Assembly: GCA_003427395.1 (NCBI GenBank)
Contig: BFEA01000248.1
Span: forward strand, 1,681,869 to 1,720,836
Reading direction: 5' to 3'
From: Chara braunii
Lineage: Eukaryota; Streptophyta; Charophyceae; Charales; Characeae
DNA length: 38,968 bases
Shown here: positions 30,160 through 38,968 of the stretch, piece after piece
Layout of the letters: each line of letters opens with the position of its first letter
How positions within the stretch are numbered: position 1 is the first letter of the stretch
Position numbers and translations under genes: made by a program
Notes under the pieces: model-generated
What the model was told of the DNA's origin: nothing
The model's database searches: none
Seen by the model: the letters and a program-made list of their open reading frames with translations, nothing else

Positions 30160-31134
30160 AAATAATAGTACAAGGTTGAATGGCTGATCCAGAATTATGT
30201 CCGAGTTCCTCTTCTACTGCAGGTATCACTTGAGGTCCACCATAGCCATGGTTGCCTCCCACACTCTTCACTCTCATAGGCCGAGGCTATGGTGGACTAC
30301 TTGGGCCTTGCCCTGAGTACAAAGGACAACGCAAAGCAGCTACGGCTGCTCTAGCTCAGGCCGCCATGCTTGACTCTGCCTCGAAGCTTCTTGGTGTAGC
30401 TCTCCCCAGCTGGGGTATCCCTGCTGCAGTGCCCATCAAGGTGATGAAGATGGCTGCCACCATAGCCAGGTAAGTACCTCTGGCGCTCCCCCTTTCTCCC
30501 GCTCTTCTTCGTCCTCCATGTCCTTACTCCTTCCCCAGCAGCGCTGCTCCGGCTAGCGCTGCTCCAGCCAACGCTCCAACCAGTGTGTCACCAAACTTGC
30601 ACACCGACAATAAGGCTGGGCTCTTCGCCCGACTTGGAGATATAGCGGACTGCTTGCCTCTTGGGCGGTGACTTCCAACCGGTACCTCCTCCCTTTCGGA
30701 GGGAATCATCATTGCAAACTCTGATATTGCCCGTACAGGTCCTAGACTCAGACAGGTTGGACTGGTACCCGCCTAGACCTAGCCTACAACTACTGAGCCT
30801 CTCAAAATGCCACTTTTGTCTTTTTCTGCTCGGCCTCCAGTACCCACACATCTACCTCTTCGGAATGCGGTACCCGCCTACCTGCTACTTGAGTGTTTTC
30901 CCCCCCGCTGCAATCCCTCAATGTCACGGCCACAGGTAAGTACCGGTCCTAAGGGCCCAACTAACAGACAAGTACCCTTGCGGGTCACACACACACTCAA
31001 GCCAACCAGCACTCAGACAGACATGCAGACCAGCAAGCGCGCCCACACACACAGACATGCAGAACTTAGTAGCAAGCGGGAAACTTGGTAAGGCATTCAG
31101 TCCGTGAGCAAAACTCAGAAATCAACTGTGCGTC
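30160..31134. other. Non-coding; inverted repeat and CA-rich tract
   Basis: An 11-bp inverted repeat, CCACCATAGCC (30237-30247) and GGCTATGGTGG (30285-30295), sits beside sequence rich in GCTGC. Two splice-donor-like CAGGTAAGTACC sites occur (about 30468 and 30933). 30980-31062 is rich in CACACA and CAGACA. Whatever 5' LTR the Ty3 element had should lie here but is not recognisable. Confidence 0.35.
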
Positions 31135-32375
31135 TCAGTCCGTGTTTGGTACGGTCATCAAACTACGCAAAATCTCCCTAGATGGAACAACTAACCGTTT
31201 GAACCTTGCCTTTTCAAGAAAGAGTAACCCATCCACCATCACAAACTCATCTGATGTGGCCTTGTCTTGGGCCTCAAGTTTGCGTATAATGTCCATCGTG
31301 ACAGGGTCTTCCTTGTAGGCTTCCACCATTGATCGAGTTACATCGTCAAGTAGGCCAAACTCAGTTATTAGCGCACCCAGGTAGTTTGCCTTGCGTGACA
31401 GCGCATCAACAACCTTGTTGTACTCTCCCTTCACATAATCTAGCTTGAAGTCATATTGGTCTATGACTTCAATCCAACGTTTGAGTGCGTCGGAGAGAAC
31501 ATGTTGCGTCATGATCCACTTGAGTGTCTAATTGGTCGATCCTTAGGTGGAAAAACCTTCCCAACAGATAGTGTTTCTAGTGGACAAGTGCCTTGTAAAG
31601 GGCGTAGAGTTCCCTTTCATAGGTGGACCGCCAACTTCTTTGATGGCATCTTCTTGCTCATGTACTCGATCGGCCTCAACTTTTTCCATTCTTGTTGAGC
31701 CAACACTGCGCCAATGCCATATTGGCTTGCGTCAGTGGTCACAACGAATGGCCTTTGAGGATAAGGGACCATGAGAACTCATGATGCATAAGGGCATGCT
31801 TTACTCTTTTGAAAGCAGCCTCGCATTCGTCTGTCCATTCTCATGGCGTGTCAAGGCATGTAAGATCAATCAAAGGGGCGGCCGCCGTACTATAATTCTT
31901 CATAAAGTTGCAATAGTAGCCTGTCATCCCTAAGAAAGATCTGACCTCAATTACAGACTGAGGTCGTGGCTAGTCACGAATGCTAGCCACCTTAGCATCT
32001 TCGGGCCTTATCCCTTCCGGGGATATCTCATGACCCAAGTACAAGATTTTAGTGCGACCGAACTCGCATTTCTCTAAATTGATCTTATACTTGTATTGTC
32101 GTAGGAGTGAAAGTATTTTTTCTACATGCTGAGCATGCTCCTCAACAGTTGTATTGAAGATAAGACTGTCGTTGAGGTACACGACAATAAACTTATCCAA
32201 GTAGTCATGGAATATCATGTTCATGGCATGCTGGAATGTACCCGGCGAATTTCAAAGGCCAAAGGGCATCACCACAGACTCGCACAGACCGTACCTAGTC
32301 TGAAATGCGGTTTTGTGTTGGTCCTCTGGGCTGATGGCAATTTGATGATAGTCGAATTTTAAGTCTATCTGCCGC
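31135..32375 (-). pseudogene. Truncated second Ty3/gypsy: RT C-half and RNase H
   Basis: Begins abruptly near 32375 in the RT with [20 protein letters not shown] and VVMPFGL. It continues (32224-31970) with MNMIFHDYLDKF, VVYLNDSLIFN (the second catalytic Asp of the usual YLDD box is Asn), HVEKILSLLRQ and LGHEISPEGI. RNase H follows with VVTTDASQYGIGAVLAQQ (about 31730) and, after frameshifts, ALKRWIEVIDQYDFKLDYVKGE and ADALSR-like VVDALSRKA (31512-31135). It ends before any integrase. It is a different family from the 21-30 kb element (YLND versus FLDD). Confidence 0.85.
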
Positions 32376-32829
32376 AGGGCGCAACAGTGGGGTACTAGCG
32401 CAACCCGTTGAACAACGCTGAACAAAGTGTAGGCATGGAGTGTGACGCCGCGCCATCATCGGAGCAGGTATACTGACACCATAGCCAAGGAGAGAGGCGC
32501 GGGTGTGACATCGCGTCACAACACTCGACGGGGTACAACGGGTTTCGTTGGCGGCGGATCATACGTGTGTGAGCTCGAAAACGGAGCACAGACCACACAC
32601 AGGTACAAAAGATCCGCGTAAGGACTTGTGTGTGAAAGAAGACGGGACGATTCCGCAGACGACAACAGTGGGCAAACGTGTGCCGACGACATCGCCAATC
32701 GCCCAAAGGAAGGACGGCATGAAGACACCACAGAGCTTCGGCGGGGAGATGAGAGACTGGGCTTCTGCGGTAATCATAGACGAGAAAGAGAATTAACGCA
32801 CAACATAATCAATCGAGGTGAGTAGAAAA
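32376..32829. other. No gene recognised
   Basis: Unmatched sequence between the RT fragment and the purine-rich repeats; GAGGCGCGGGTGTGACATCGC and CATGGAGTGTGACGCCGCGCC share a TGTGAC(A/G)(T/C)CGC motif. Only short Asp/Arg-rich frames. Confidence 0.3.
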
Positions 32830-33720
32830 ACTTCCGAAAACGTTTGAGACAAAAAGGGTGGAGGGTAGAGAGGCCGGGGGGAGGAGATAGGTGAAGCGGA
32901 GGAATTACGGGATCTCGAACAGCAAGGACGGGACAGTGGAAAAACGGAGGCGAAATCGGTTTTGGGGGTAAGACATCACTAGCTACTCAAATTAAGATCG
33001 AGATAGAAAGGGTGAAGGGAAGAGAGGCGGGGGGAGAAGTGGAACTGGGGATGACGGGATTCTGGATGGCAAGGACGGGACAACGAAAACGGAGGTGAAA
33101 TCGGGTTACGAGTCCATAATCTCGCGAGTTACCCTAAGTGAGTCAAAAACAGAACAGGACAGGCGAAGTGGAAGGGATAACTGGGTTATAGCTGAAAGAT
33201 GAGAGATTAGGCTTACGAGGACGCTGAGAACGGGGCAGGGGAGGTAAGTGAGAAAGTAACGGGGTTGAAAGGGTGAAGAGGGGGAGATGTTTGGAGAAGC
33301 GGGAAGTGGGAGGTGGATGGGGGGGAATAGAGTGAGCGGGTGGTAGAGAAGAAAGAGGCGAACAAAGCAAGGGACAAATAGGGGTAAAGGGGGTAAACGA
33401 GACGTATGTACGGAAGGAAAAAAGGAAGCGAACATGCTGATCGAGGGTGACTTGGTTTGGGCGAGATTAAGAGTGAACAACAATCACACGCGTGTAAAGG
33501 GCCATGATCAAGGGCGCATAGGGGTAGGGGAGGGAGGAGGAAGAAAAACAGGTAATAAGCCGATCAAGGATGACGCTTGCGGGCGAGATTGAAAGAGGAA
33601 GTCAATCACGCGCTACAGGGAGGTGCCAAAGTATGACGAATGGTACGGAGGAAAGGACTAGGGGAGGGTGAAGAGCAGAGACGTTGCAGCAGGTGGAGTT
33701 AAAATGGGAAGGTTGGAAGG
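32830..33720. repeat. Purine-rich degenerate tandem repeats
   Basis: Two ~150-bp units (32840-32965 and 32996-33105) share AAAGGGTG(G/A)AGGG, AGAGGC(C)GGGGGGAG, GCAAGGACGGGACA and ACGGAGG(C/T)GAAATCGG. A further pair, GATCGAGGGTGAC (about 33439) and GATCAAGGATGAC (about 33560), continues the pattern. Strong A/G bias on the plus strand. Confidence 0.75.
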
Positions 33721-33888
33721 AGACAGCGGCAAGATTGAAGGAGATACCCCAATCAGTCCCCAGAAAACAATTTAAAAATAAAAACTGAATAAAGAAAAAA
33801 ACAACAAAAAATAATCAACTCGAACAATTAAAATTTCCAAAAAACAAAAGTTGATCTTATGGAACTTTTTAAAAGCAGAATCACGTTA

Positions 33889-34303
33889 GCTGCAGGCGCA
33901 AGCGCCAGCTACATCAATATGAGGACCCTGAACAAAATGCAGCGTGGACATACGTGATTGGGCTCAATGTCGTTCTATAGCGGGGCGATGAGACAAGTAG
34001 CGGATGAACGCCTTCGGCAAAAACGTTGGTCTCATTAGAACAATAATACAAAGACAATTTGCTCCCAGCACCCCCGACAAATGGGGCCTGATCTAAGCTG
34101 CAGGCGCAAGCGCCAACTACATCATCATGAGGACCCCAAACAGAATGCAGCGTGCACATAAGCGATTGGACTCGATGTTGTTCTATAGCGGGGCGATGAG
34201 ACAACTAGCGGATGAACGCCTTCGGCAAAAACGTTGGTCTCATCAGAACAATAATACAAAGACAATTTGCTCCCAGCACCCCTAACAGATGGGGCCAGAT
34301 CTG
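33889..34303. repeat. 208-bp tandem dimer
   Basis: GCTGCAGGCGCAAGCGCCAG at 33889 and again at 34097 starts two nearly identical units of 208 bp. Shared internal landmarks are TCTATAGCGGGGCGATGAGA, GAACGCCTTCGGCAAAAACG and ACAATTTGCTCCCAGCACCC. Each unit opens with a GGCGC-AA-GCGCC mini-hairpin. Confidence 0.95.
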
Positions 34304-34735
34304 AGCAGAGAGTTGCAGAAGATAGAGGACACAAGGATATTGACGGAGAAGGAGATAGAACTGGAATCACAGGGAAAAACACAAAATAAGGAAGGAGGCC
34401 CTACCCCCACCCCGGGGTCGAGTAGTAGCCAGTCACAACCTACATGGGCTTACAAACTTTGAAACCCGCATCAGACGCACGCCCTGACTATCCATCGGGG
34501 GCAAGGCAGCCCGTGGACTAGGAATCTTGAGATTCCGTTGGACAGGCTGCCAACAACGCGGGCCTTCTTTATGACCAAATTCCTACTCCCATCTGAAACA
34601 CGGGTGGTGACACACGGAGGCAAACAGGTCATGACGAAGGCATATCCCAAAAGCGGTCTGGCCTGCCGAGACGAAGTCTACATGAAGCACGCAAACAATT
34701 GGGTGTTTCATGATGACACCTTACAAATCGGTTAA
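34289..34735 (+). pseudogene. 149-codon ORF with one internal TGA, unrecognised
   Basis: ATG at 34289, inside the end of the second 208-bp unit, opens a frame with LSRELQKIEDTRILTEKEIE and SSSSQSQPTWAYKL. It meets a TGA at 34460 and stays open in the same frame to TAA at 34733. The second half contains DRLPTTRAFFMTKFLLPSET and HANNWVFHDDTLQIG. Hydrophilic then more mixed composition suggests past coding. No family recognised. It may belong with the following ORF (34876-36119) as parts of one gene. Confidence 0.35.
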
Positions 34736-34875
34736 TGAGAAAGTTAAGTGGATCTGTCATCGGTTGGAGACATTGAAGAACAGTGTGGATTTGGCCTGCG
34801 ACCAATTTTTTATTCAACCAGTGAACAATACCATGTTCACAGTCCTGTGACAATGAAGATTACCGAGACACCTAG

Positions 34876-36119
34876 GTCCCGTGGCAGAGCAATACATTCA
34901 AAAAGAAGGAAGTGCAGAGGAGGAGACAAGAGGTACCGGTGACCTTCACGGAGACACCGCCATCGGAGCAGAGAAAACAGCTCGAAGGGGAAACGACCAC
35001 ACAAAGGGGAGAACTGGTATCACTAGTGGAGGAAATGCACAGCCCCTCTACACGGGTGGGACAGATGGTAGTAGAAGAGCGGTGGGAGCAACAGAAAGGA
35101 CAGAAGGAACAAACGAAACATGTAGAACCGATGGAAGTAGTAATGAAGGATGGGGGAATGAAGGTGGAAGTGGGTTCGCTAGGGGAAGAGAAATCGAGAC
35201 GATTCAGGGAGACAACAAAAACTGACCCCTTCCAGGCGGCGTTTGACTCGGAACCAATGGATGTTGACCCTCTCCCAGTCAACGCCAGTAAGGCTCCGGA
35301 GGTTCTGGTCTCGGAGTGTGGTCCGGATGATGACGAGGAGGGGGCTCCGCCACAGCACTTACCCATGGAACAAAAACTCGTCGCCATTGCAAACTGGCTG
35401 ATGGGGAACTTGAAAGCAAAATACGGTCCCCTTAGTGATGACATCTGGGACAAGACATATCTAGAATTGTTCCCCATGCTAGACATGAGTATCTCGCTAA
35501 AAAATGTGCTGGAAAATGGTTTGCAATTGAGAGTGAAGTGGCCTAAAGCCTGGCACAGACTGACCACAATGGTATTCGCACGATTTCAACCCCCACAGGC
35601 AACTGCAGCAAATGAGGCTGAGTATGACGTGGCCGAAAACGAGTATGACAGGAGGACTCAAGATCCCCCAGTCCTGCACTGTTCAACAGACCCCCCAGAC
35701 CAGGAGGAGAATGCTCCACTGGACCTGATACGGAAGAGAAAACTAAGGCATCTGATTGAGATGGGTCGTGACTCTGGTCCTCTGTCGCAAGAGGCCACTT
35801 TCCTCATCCCAGTTCAGAAGCGAAATGAGAAATGGGAGGTGGGTTTGTCTCCAGTAGAGGATGGCAGATAGGGGGGCTTCACGTTACAAGGCTGGTCATC
35901 GTTTTGGGCGAACCAAAAAAATAGTCGGACTGACGCAGCAGCCGGAATTCTGCAGATGCAACTGCAAGCTTGCATTGCAGAAAACTTGCCGCCAGGGGCG
36001 CAGGCCATAGCCTCAATTACGACTCGTCCTAATAAAATTGCTCAAAGGGATGCCTATATGCGGTTTGACCCAACCAAGGCTCATGCCCAACTATTGAACT
36101 TGCAGACATTTACATGAAG
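34876..36119 (+). pseudogene. ~414-codon ORF with one internal TAG, unrecognised
   Basis: Open from just after a TAG at 34873 (ACACCTAG, which could be a 3' splice site) to a TAG at 35869, then on in the same frame to TGA at about 36117. There is no ATG near its beginning; the first in-frame Met is in VEEMHSPSTR (about 35036), so it is probably an exon. N-terminal third is Glu/Gln/Thr-rich. The middle is more globular, with MEQKLVAIANWLMGNLKAK and VKWPKAWHRLTTMVFARFQP. After the TAG, GGFTLQGWSSFWANQ and IAENLPPGAQ look coding, and the TAG may replace a Trp or Gln codon. No family recognised. It directly precedes, in the same orientation, the Gag region starting at 36130, so it may be the 5' ORF of that element. 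Confidence 0.45.
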
Positions 36120-36129
36120 ATTACCTGTA

Positions 36130-37508
36130 GTGTTTCAGGTTCTGCTACCAGCAGATGAGAGAAGGTTCCGGGCCGAAGCAAGGGCCCGACATTTGCAGAC
36201 TGCTAGGGAGGCAGCAGCAGCTGCGGAACAAGTACTAGCGGCAGCAGCAGCTAGCGCGGTAGCGATGGCTACGTTTGCAGCGACCTCTCAAGGTCAACAG
36301 ACGTCAGGAACCTCAGCAAGTTTCTCAGCCTCATCCAGTGGGATGAGCGCAGTACCATCCACAAGTCAGATGGCAGGCTCGCAATACAACTCACCACCTC
36401 CACACACTAGAGACGCCATTTAACTCCAGCAAGTGGAGTTGATCCGCTTACAGTTAGAGAAGCCACCGGAAGAGACAAAAATTAAAAATAGGAAAGCCAG
36501 ACTAGAGAATAGGAGGGCAGACAAAGCTGCAGTAGAAGGGTTAGATGACGCGACCCTTGATGACACAAGCGAAATCCGCAAGGCGGGTGTACTGTCCATG
36601 CATGCTTACATGGACAACAAACTGGATGCTATCCAGGATACCCTTGACCAAATACTGAGTGCAGGGGATGGGAAGAGCTTTCACATCTCCAACCGGCAGG
36701 CCCGGTTTTCGGCCCCCAACTTGTTCATCACCGATGTCCTCACCAGTGACGACAGGTCCCACTATTTCTCAGTTTAGCAGTTCACCAAGCGGTACTTCAG
36801 CAGCAGCATCACAAACTGCTGCTGCTTCATCTTCAGGTCCAACGGCTGGTGCTATACAACAATCGGTCCCACCATAGGGACAACAACAGCCTTGGTACCC
36901 TAAGACCCCACTGAAACCACCCTCAACCTTCTCGGGTGATAAGAAGGATGAGGCTCTTGACACTTGGTTGAGAACGGTGCCAGTGTGGGTGAGGGCAAAG
37001 ATGACGCTGGTCGAGGTAGAGGTGATCACTGCCGCCTCGTATATTGAGGGATCGGCAGCCCGATGGCTAGATGGATTAGTAGGCTCGAAAGATATCGACA
37101 AACAAATGAAATGATTGGGCTAAGACTTATACTTTAGAAAGCTTCATAGAGTTGGTAGAAACACGATGGCACAACCCTCAGCAGGCCCAGCAGGCCACTG
37201 ACGCATTGACCCGGCTTGATACTAAAAAGTACAAGTCCGCGTGTAAACTTACCTCTGTTGTGGAGCGTCTCATTGTCGTCCCTGGCGTACATTACGATCC
37301 ACAGATCTTAATGACCATGTTCTTAAGATCTCTTCCCACAGACGTCAACAGCTTGTCAGTCAACGAGGCCAGCATCAAATATCACACTCTGGACTCCTTT
37401 AGCACGAAGGCCTTAGACTCGGAGACTAGGCTAGGAGGAGCCCAACAATCCTCAATGGATGGAAGAAAAAAGAAGAGTCCACAAGAGTGGAAGAAAAAGG
37501 GTAGTTGA
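36130..37508 (+). pseudogene. Ty3/gypsy Gag (second lineage)
   Basis: Gag polyprotein of an LTR retrotransposon, plus strand. The N-terminal part is Ala/Gln/Ser-rich (RFRAEARARHLQTAREAAAA) and meets a TAA at 36421, then continues in frame (VELIRLQLEKPPEET). After a frameshift near 36660 a Ser-rich spacer leads through a TAG into the capsid: LKPPSTFSGDKKDEALDTWL, then EVITAASYIEGSAARWLDGL. Another shift near 37110 gives SFIELVETRWHNPQQAQQA and PQILMTMFLRSLPTDVNSL up to 37508. FSGDKKDEALDTWL and AARWLDGL are typical of the Retrotrans_gag domain. Several frameshifts and stops make it inactive. Confidence 0.75.
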
Positions 37509-37930
37509 TTAATGATGGTTGATTCCGACGGAAATCAATCCGAGATCAACGATGTTTCCGATCTTGTGGACGAAACAGAGTTTGGAAGTGAGGATAGTGT
37601 TGAGGGTAGCAACCGCACTGCTTTAGTAAAGGTTAAGGCAATTGGCCGCGGCAGGGCGGTCAACAAAAGAGTCAAGGGCACACCCAACACTCAATGGATG
37701 GAAGAAAAAAGAAGAGTCCACAAGAGTGGAAGAAAAAGGGTAGTTGATTGATGATGTTTGATTCCGATGGAAATCAATCCGAGATCGACGATGTTTCCGA
37801 TCTTGTGGACGGAACAGAGTTTGGAAGTGAGGATAGTGTTGAGGGTAGCAACCTCACTTTAATAAAGGTTAAGGCAATTGGCCGCGGCAGGGCGGTCAAC
37901 AAAAGAGTCAAGGGCAGACCCAACACTCAA
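37453..37930 (+). repeat. 239-bp exact-type tandem duplication in Gag C-terminus
   Basis: CAATGGATGGAAGAAAAAAG at 37453 and 37692 begins two nearly identical 239-bp units that both end with CCCAACACTCAA or CTCAA. Each encodes MVDSDGNQSEI or MFDSDGNQSEI, then DLVD(E/G)TEFGSEDSVEGSN and KVKAIGRGRAVNKRVKG. 239 is not a multiple of three, so the duplication shifts the frame and disrupts Gag. Confidence 0.95.
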
Positions 37931-38077
37931 ACAAGATTCCAGCTTGGGTGAGGGCGGGTCTAGATAGAGATGTGTGGTGAGACCGTTATTTGCGAGGAGT
38001 GGCGAGGACGACCATCAACAGTTTAGATGCAAGAACGAGAAGGTATCGCAGAAGATACCTCCCGAAGGTGGTTTTAG

Positions 38078-38545
38078 GAATTCTTCTTCGCAAGGCGGGG
38101 CTTCTACGAGCTCCAGTTCGAGAAACACATCGGGCCAGTAGAAGTTGTAGCTGCTTCTACTCCTGATGAAGTGGGCGATGTACCCTCCCCACTTCAAGAG
38201 TTGGCCGAAGCTATTGACTCTTTAGTCATGCTGCAAATGCATCCTCACCCAACGATACTCTGTTCGTTGGATGTGTCTGGGGCCTTAGAGGACCTAGAAA
38301 GTGAGTGGTCGGCAAGGGACCCTCATGAGTCCTGGGTGGCACTAAGTCGTGGTCCTAGAGGGGAGCATTTCGTAGTGGAAGTTGGTGTAGGTGGTTGTGC
38401 CTTCGTAGACATCGGCTCCAGGCGGAACTTCACAAGTTGCAACTGCGTTGAGAGACTGCGCCTAAAGGAGCGGGTGCAGCGCCTAAGTAGACCAATAACA
38501 TCTACTTTGGCCAACAAAGAGCGCATGTTGGTAGAGGATCTATGA
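38078..38545 (+). pseudogene. Retropepsin-like protease region, 3' end of the Gag-Pol fragment
   Basis: Open frame after a TAG at about 38075 (GGTTTTAG, possibly a 3' splice site) to TGA at 38543. It begins EFFFARRGFYELQFEKHIGP and continues through PSPLQELAEAIDSLVMLQM. Near the end, VEVGVGGCAFVDIGSRRNF places D-I-G where the protease active site D-S/T-G is expected, and NCVERLRLKERVQRLSRPIT follows the same way as in Ty3 proteases. No RT, RNase H or integrase follows; the element is truncated here. Same strand and spacing as the Gag at 36130-37508. Confidence 0.6.
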
Positions 38546-38968
38546 AACACCCGCGGACGCGTCCACTGGGTCCAGCTCGGATGGCGGCCGTATATACGGC
38601 CGCGTTCGTGGCCGACGTGGTCCGCGGCGCAGACGCAAATTTACCATATTTTTCATGAATTAAATAATGGGTAAAATATATATATATATATATATGGGGT
38701 TGTAGGGATTTTTAATCCCTACAACAACATTTTTTTTTTTTTTTAAAGATAAGTTTTTAGAATTAAAAAAAATAAAAAACCGAAAAGGTGAAGAAGAGAA
38801 TTCAAAAAAAAAAAAAAAAAAAAGTTTTTTGGGAAGGGGAGGGAATTTTGGTTGGCAGTTCTTTGTATTCTTCTTTTTTACGTTTTTTTTTTTTTTCTTT
38901 TTCTTTTGTGTCCTAAAGAAACAATCAAGGAATGAAAAATATATATATATATATATTTTTCCGGGGCC
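38546..38968. other. Non-coding end: palindrome, AT microsatellites, A/T runs
   Basis: GCGGCCGTATATACGGCCGC at 38584-38603 is a perfect 20-bp palindrome. (TA)n runs occur at about 38678-38695 and 38939-38956. T- and A-homopolymers (38731-38744, 38806-38823, 38884-38896) fill the rest. No gene. Confidence 0.8.

Noticed and set aside
34872-35567. 231-codon minus-strand Ser-rich frame
   Set aside because: Antisense shadow of the better-supported plus-strand frame 34876-36119.

Overview
This looks like nuclear DNA from a plant-lineage eukaryote: a repeat-dominated, gene-poor stretch built from layers of decayed transposable elements. I see no bacterial features (no operons, no ribosome-binding-site-led genes). 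A primer-binding site matching plant tRNA-Asp, Ty3/gypsy, LINE and hAT remnants, splice-like sites, long microsatellites and runs of N all fit a eukaryotic draft assembly. The Gag sequence near 36.9-37.5 kb and the LINE, hAT and RT fragments resemble protein families I recall from charophyte green algae, Chara in particular. That species guess is from memory and untested.

Layout. 1-640: ~83-bp tandem repeat. 945-1810: an LTR-like block followed by a repeat unit with an 80-codon ORF; a second copy of that unit lies inverted at 19380-18480. 1840-2600: G-rich degenerate repeats. 2915-3992: 3' end of a LINE with AATAAA and a poly(A) tail. 4335-4640: ATTC-rich satellite. 6765-8440: hAT transposase pseudogene with an internal duplication. 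8782-9167: duplicated TTC/AAT microsatellite. 11.2-12.5 kb: N-rich, poor sequence. 13290-13459: a 66-bp duplication around an intact 38-bp Nextera mate-pair junction adapter, i.e. an assembly artefact. 14220-14360: LTR end and tRNA-Asp primer-binding site. 16301-17602: a 434-codon acidic-tailed ORF broken by one stop, whose 3' two thirds is repeated as the other arm of a ~1.8-kb inverted repeat (16694-18468). 19500-20010: CpG-rich 51-bp tandem repeat.

The largest element is a degenerate Ty3/gypsy retrotransposon on the minus strand, about 30158 down to 21120. Reading 5' to 3' it has an initiator-Met-like primer-binding site, an unusually long (~2.8 kb) region upstream of the capsid containing divergent repeated modules, Gag with a CCHC knuckle, protease, reverse transcriptase, RNase H, integrase, and a G10 polypurine tract with the probable start of the 3' LTR. 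Every domain carries stops or frameshifts; several of the stops sit where the family has Trp, Arg or Gln, consistent with C-to-T or G-to-A decay.

The right end holds a second, truncated Ty3 RT/RNase H fragment (32375-31135, minus), purine-rich repeats, a 208-bp tandem dimer, two unrecognised plus-strand ORFs (34289-34735 and 34876-36119), and the Gag-protease part of another Ty3 element (36130-38545, plus) broken by a 239-bp tandem duplication. No gene here appears intact and functional. The most novel material is the modular pre-Gag region, the inverted-repeat acidic ORF and the unrecognised 414-codon ORF.
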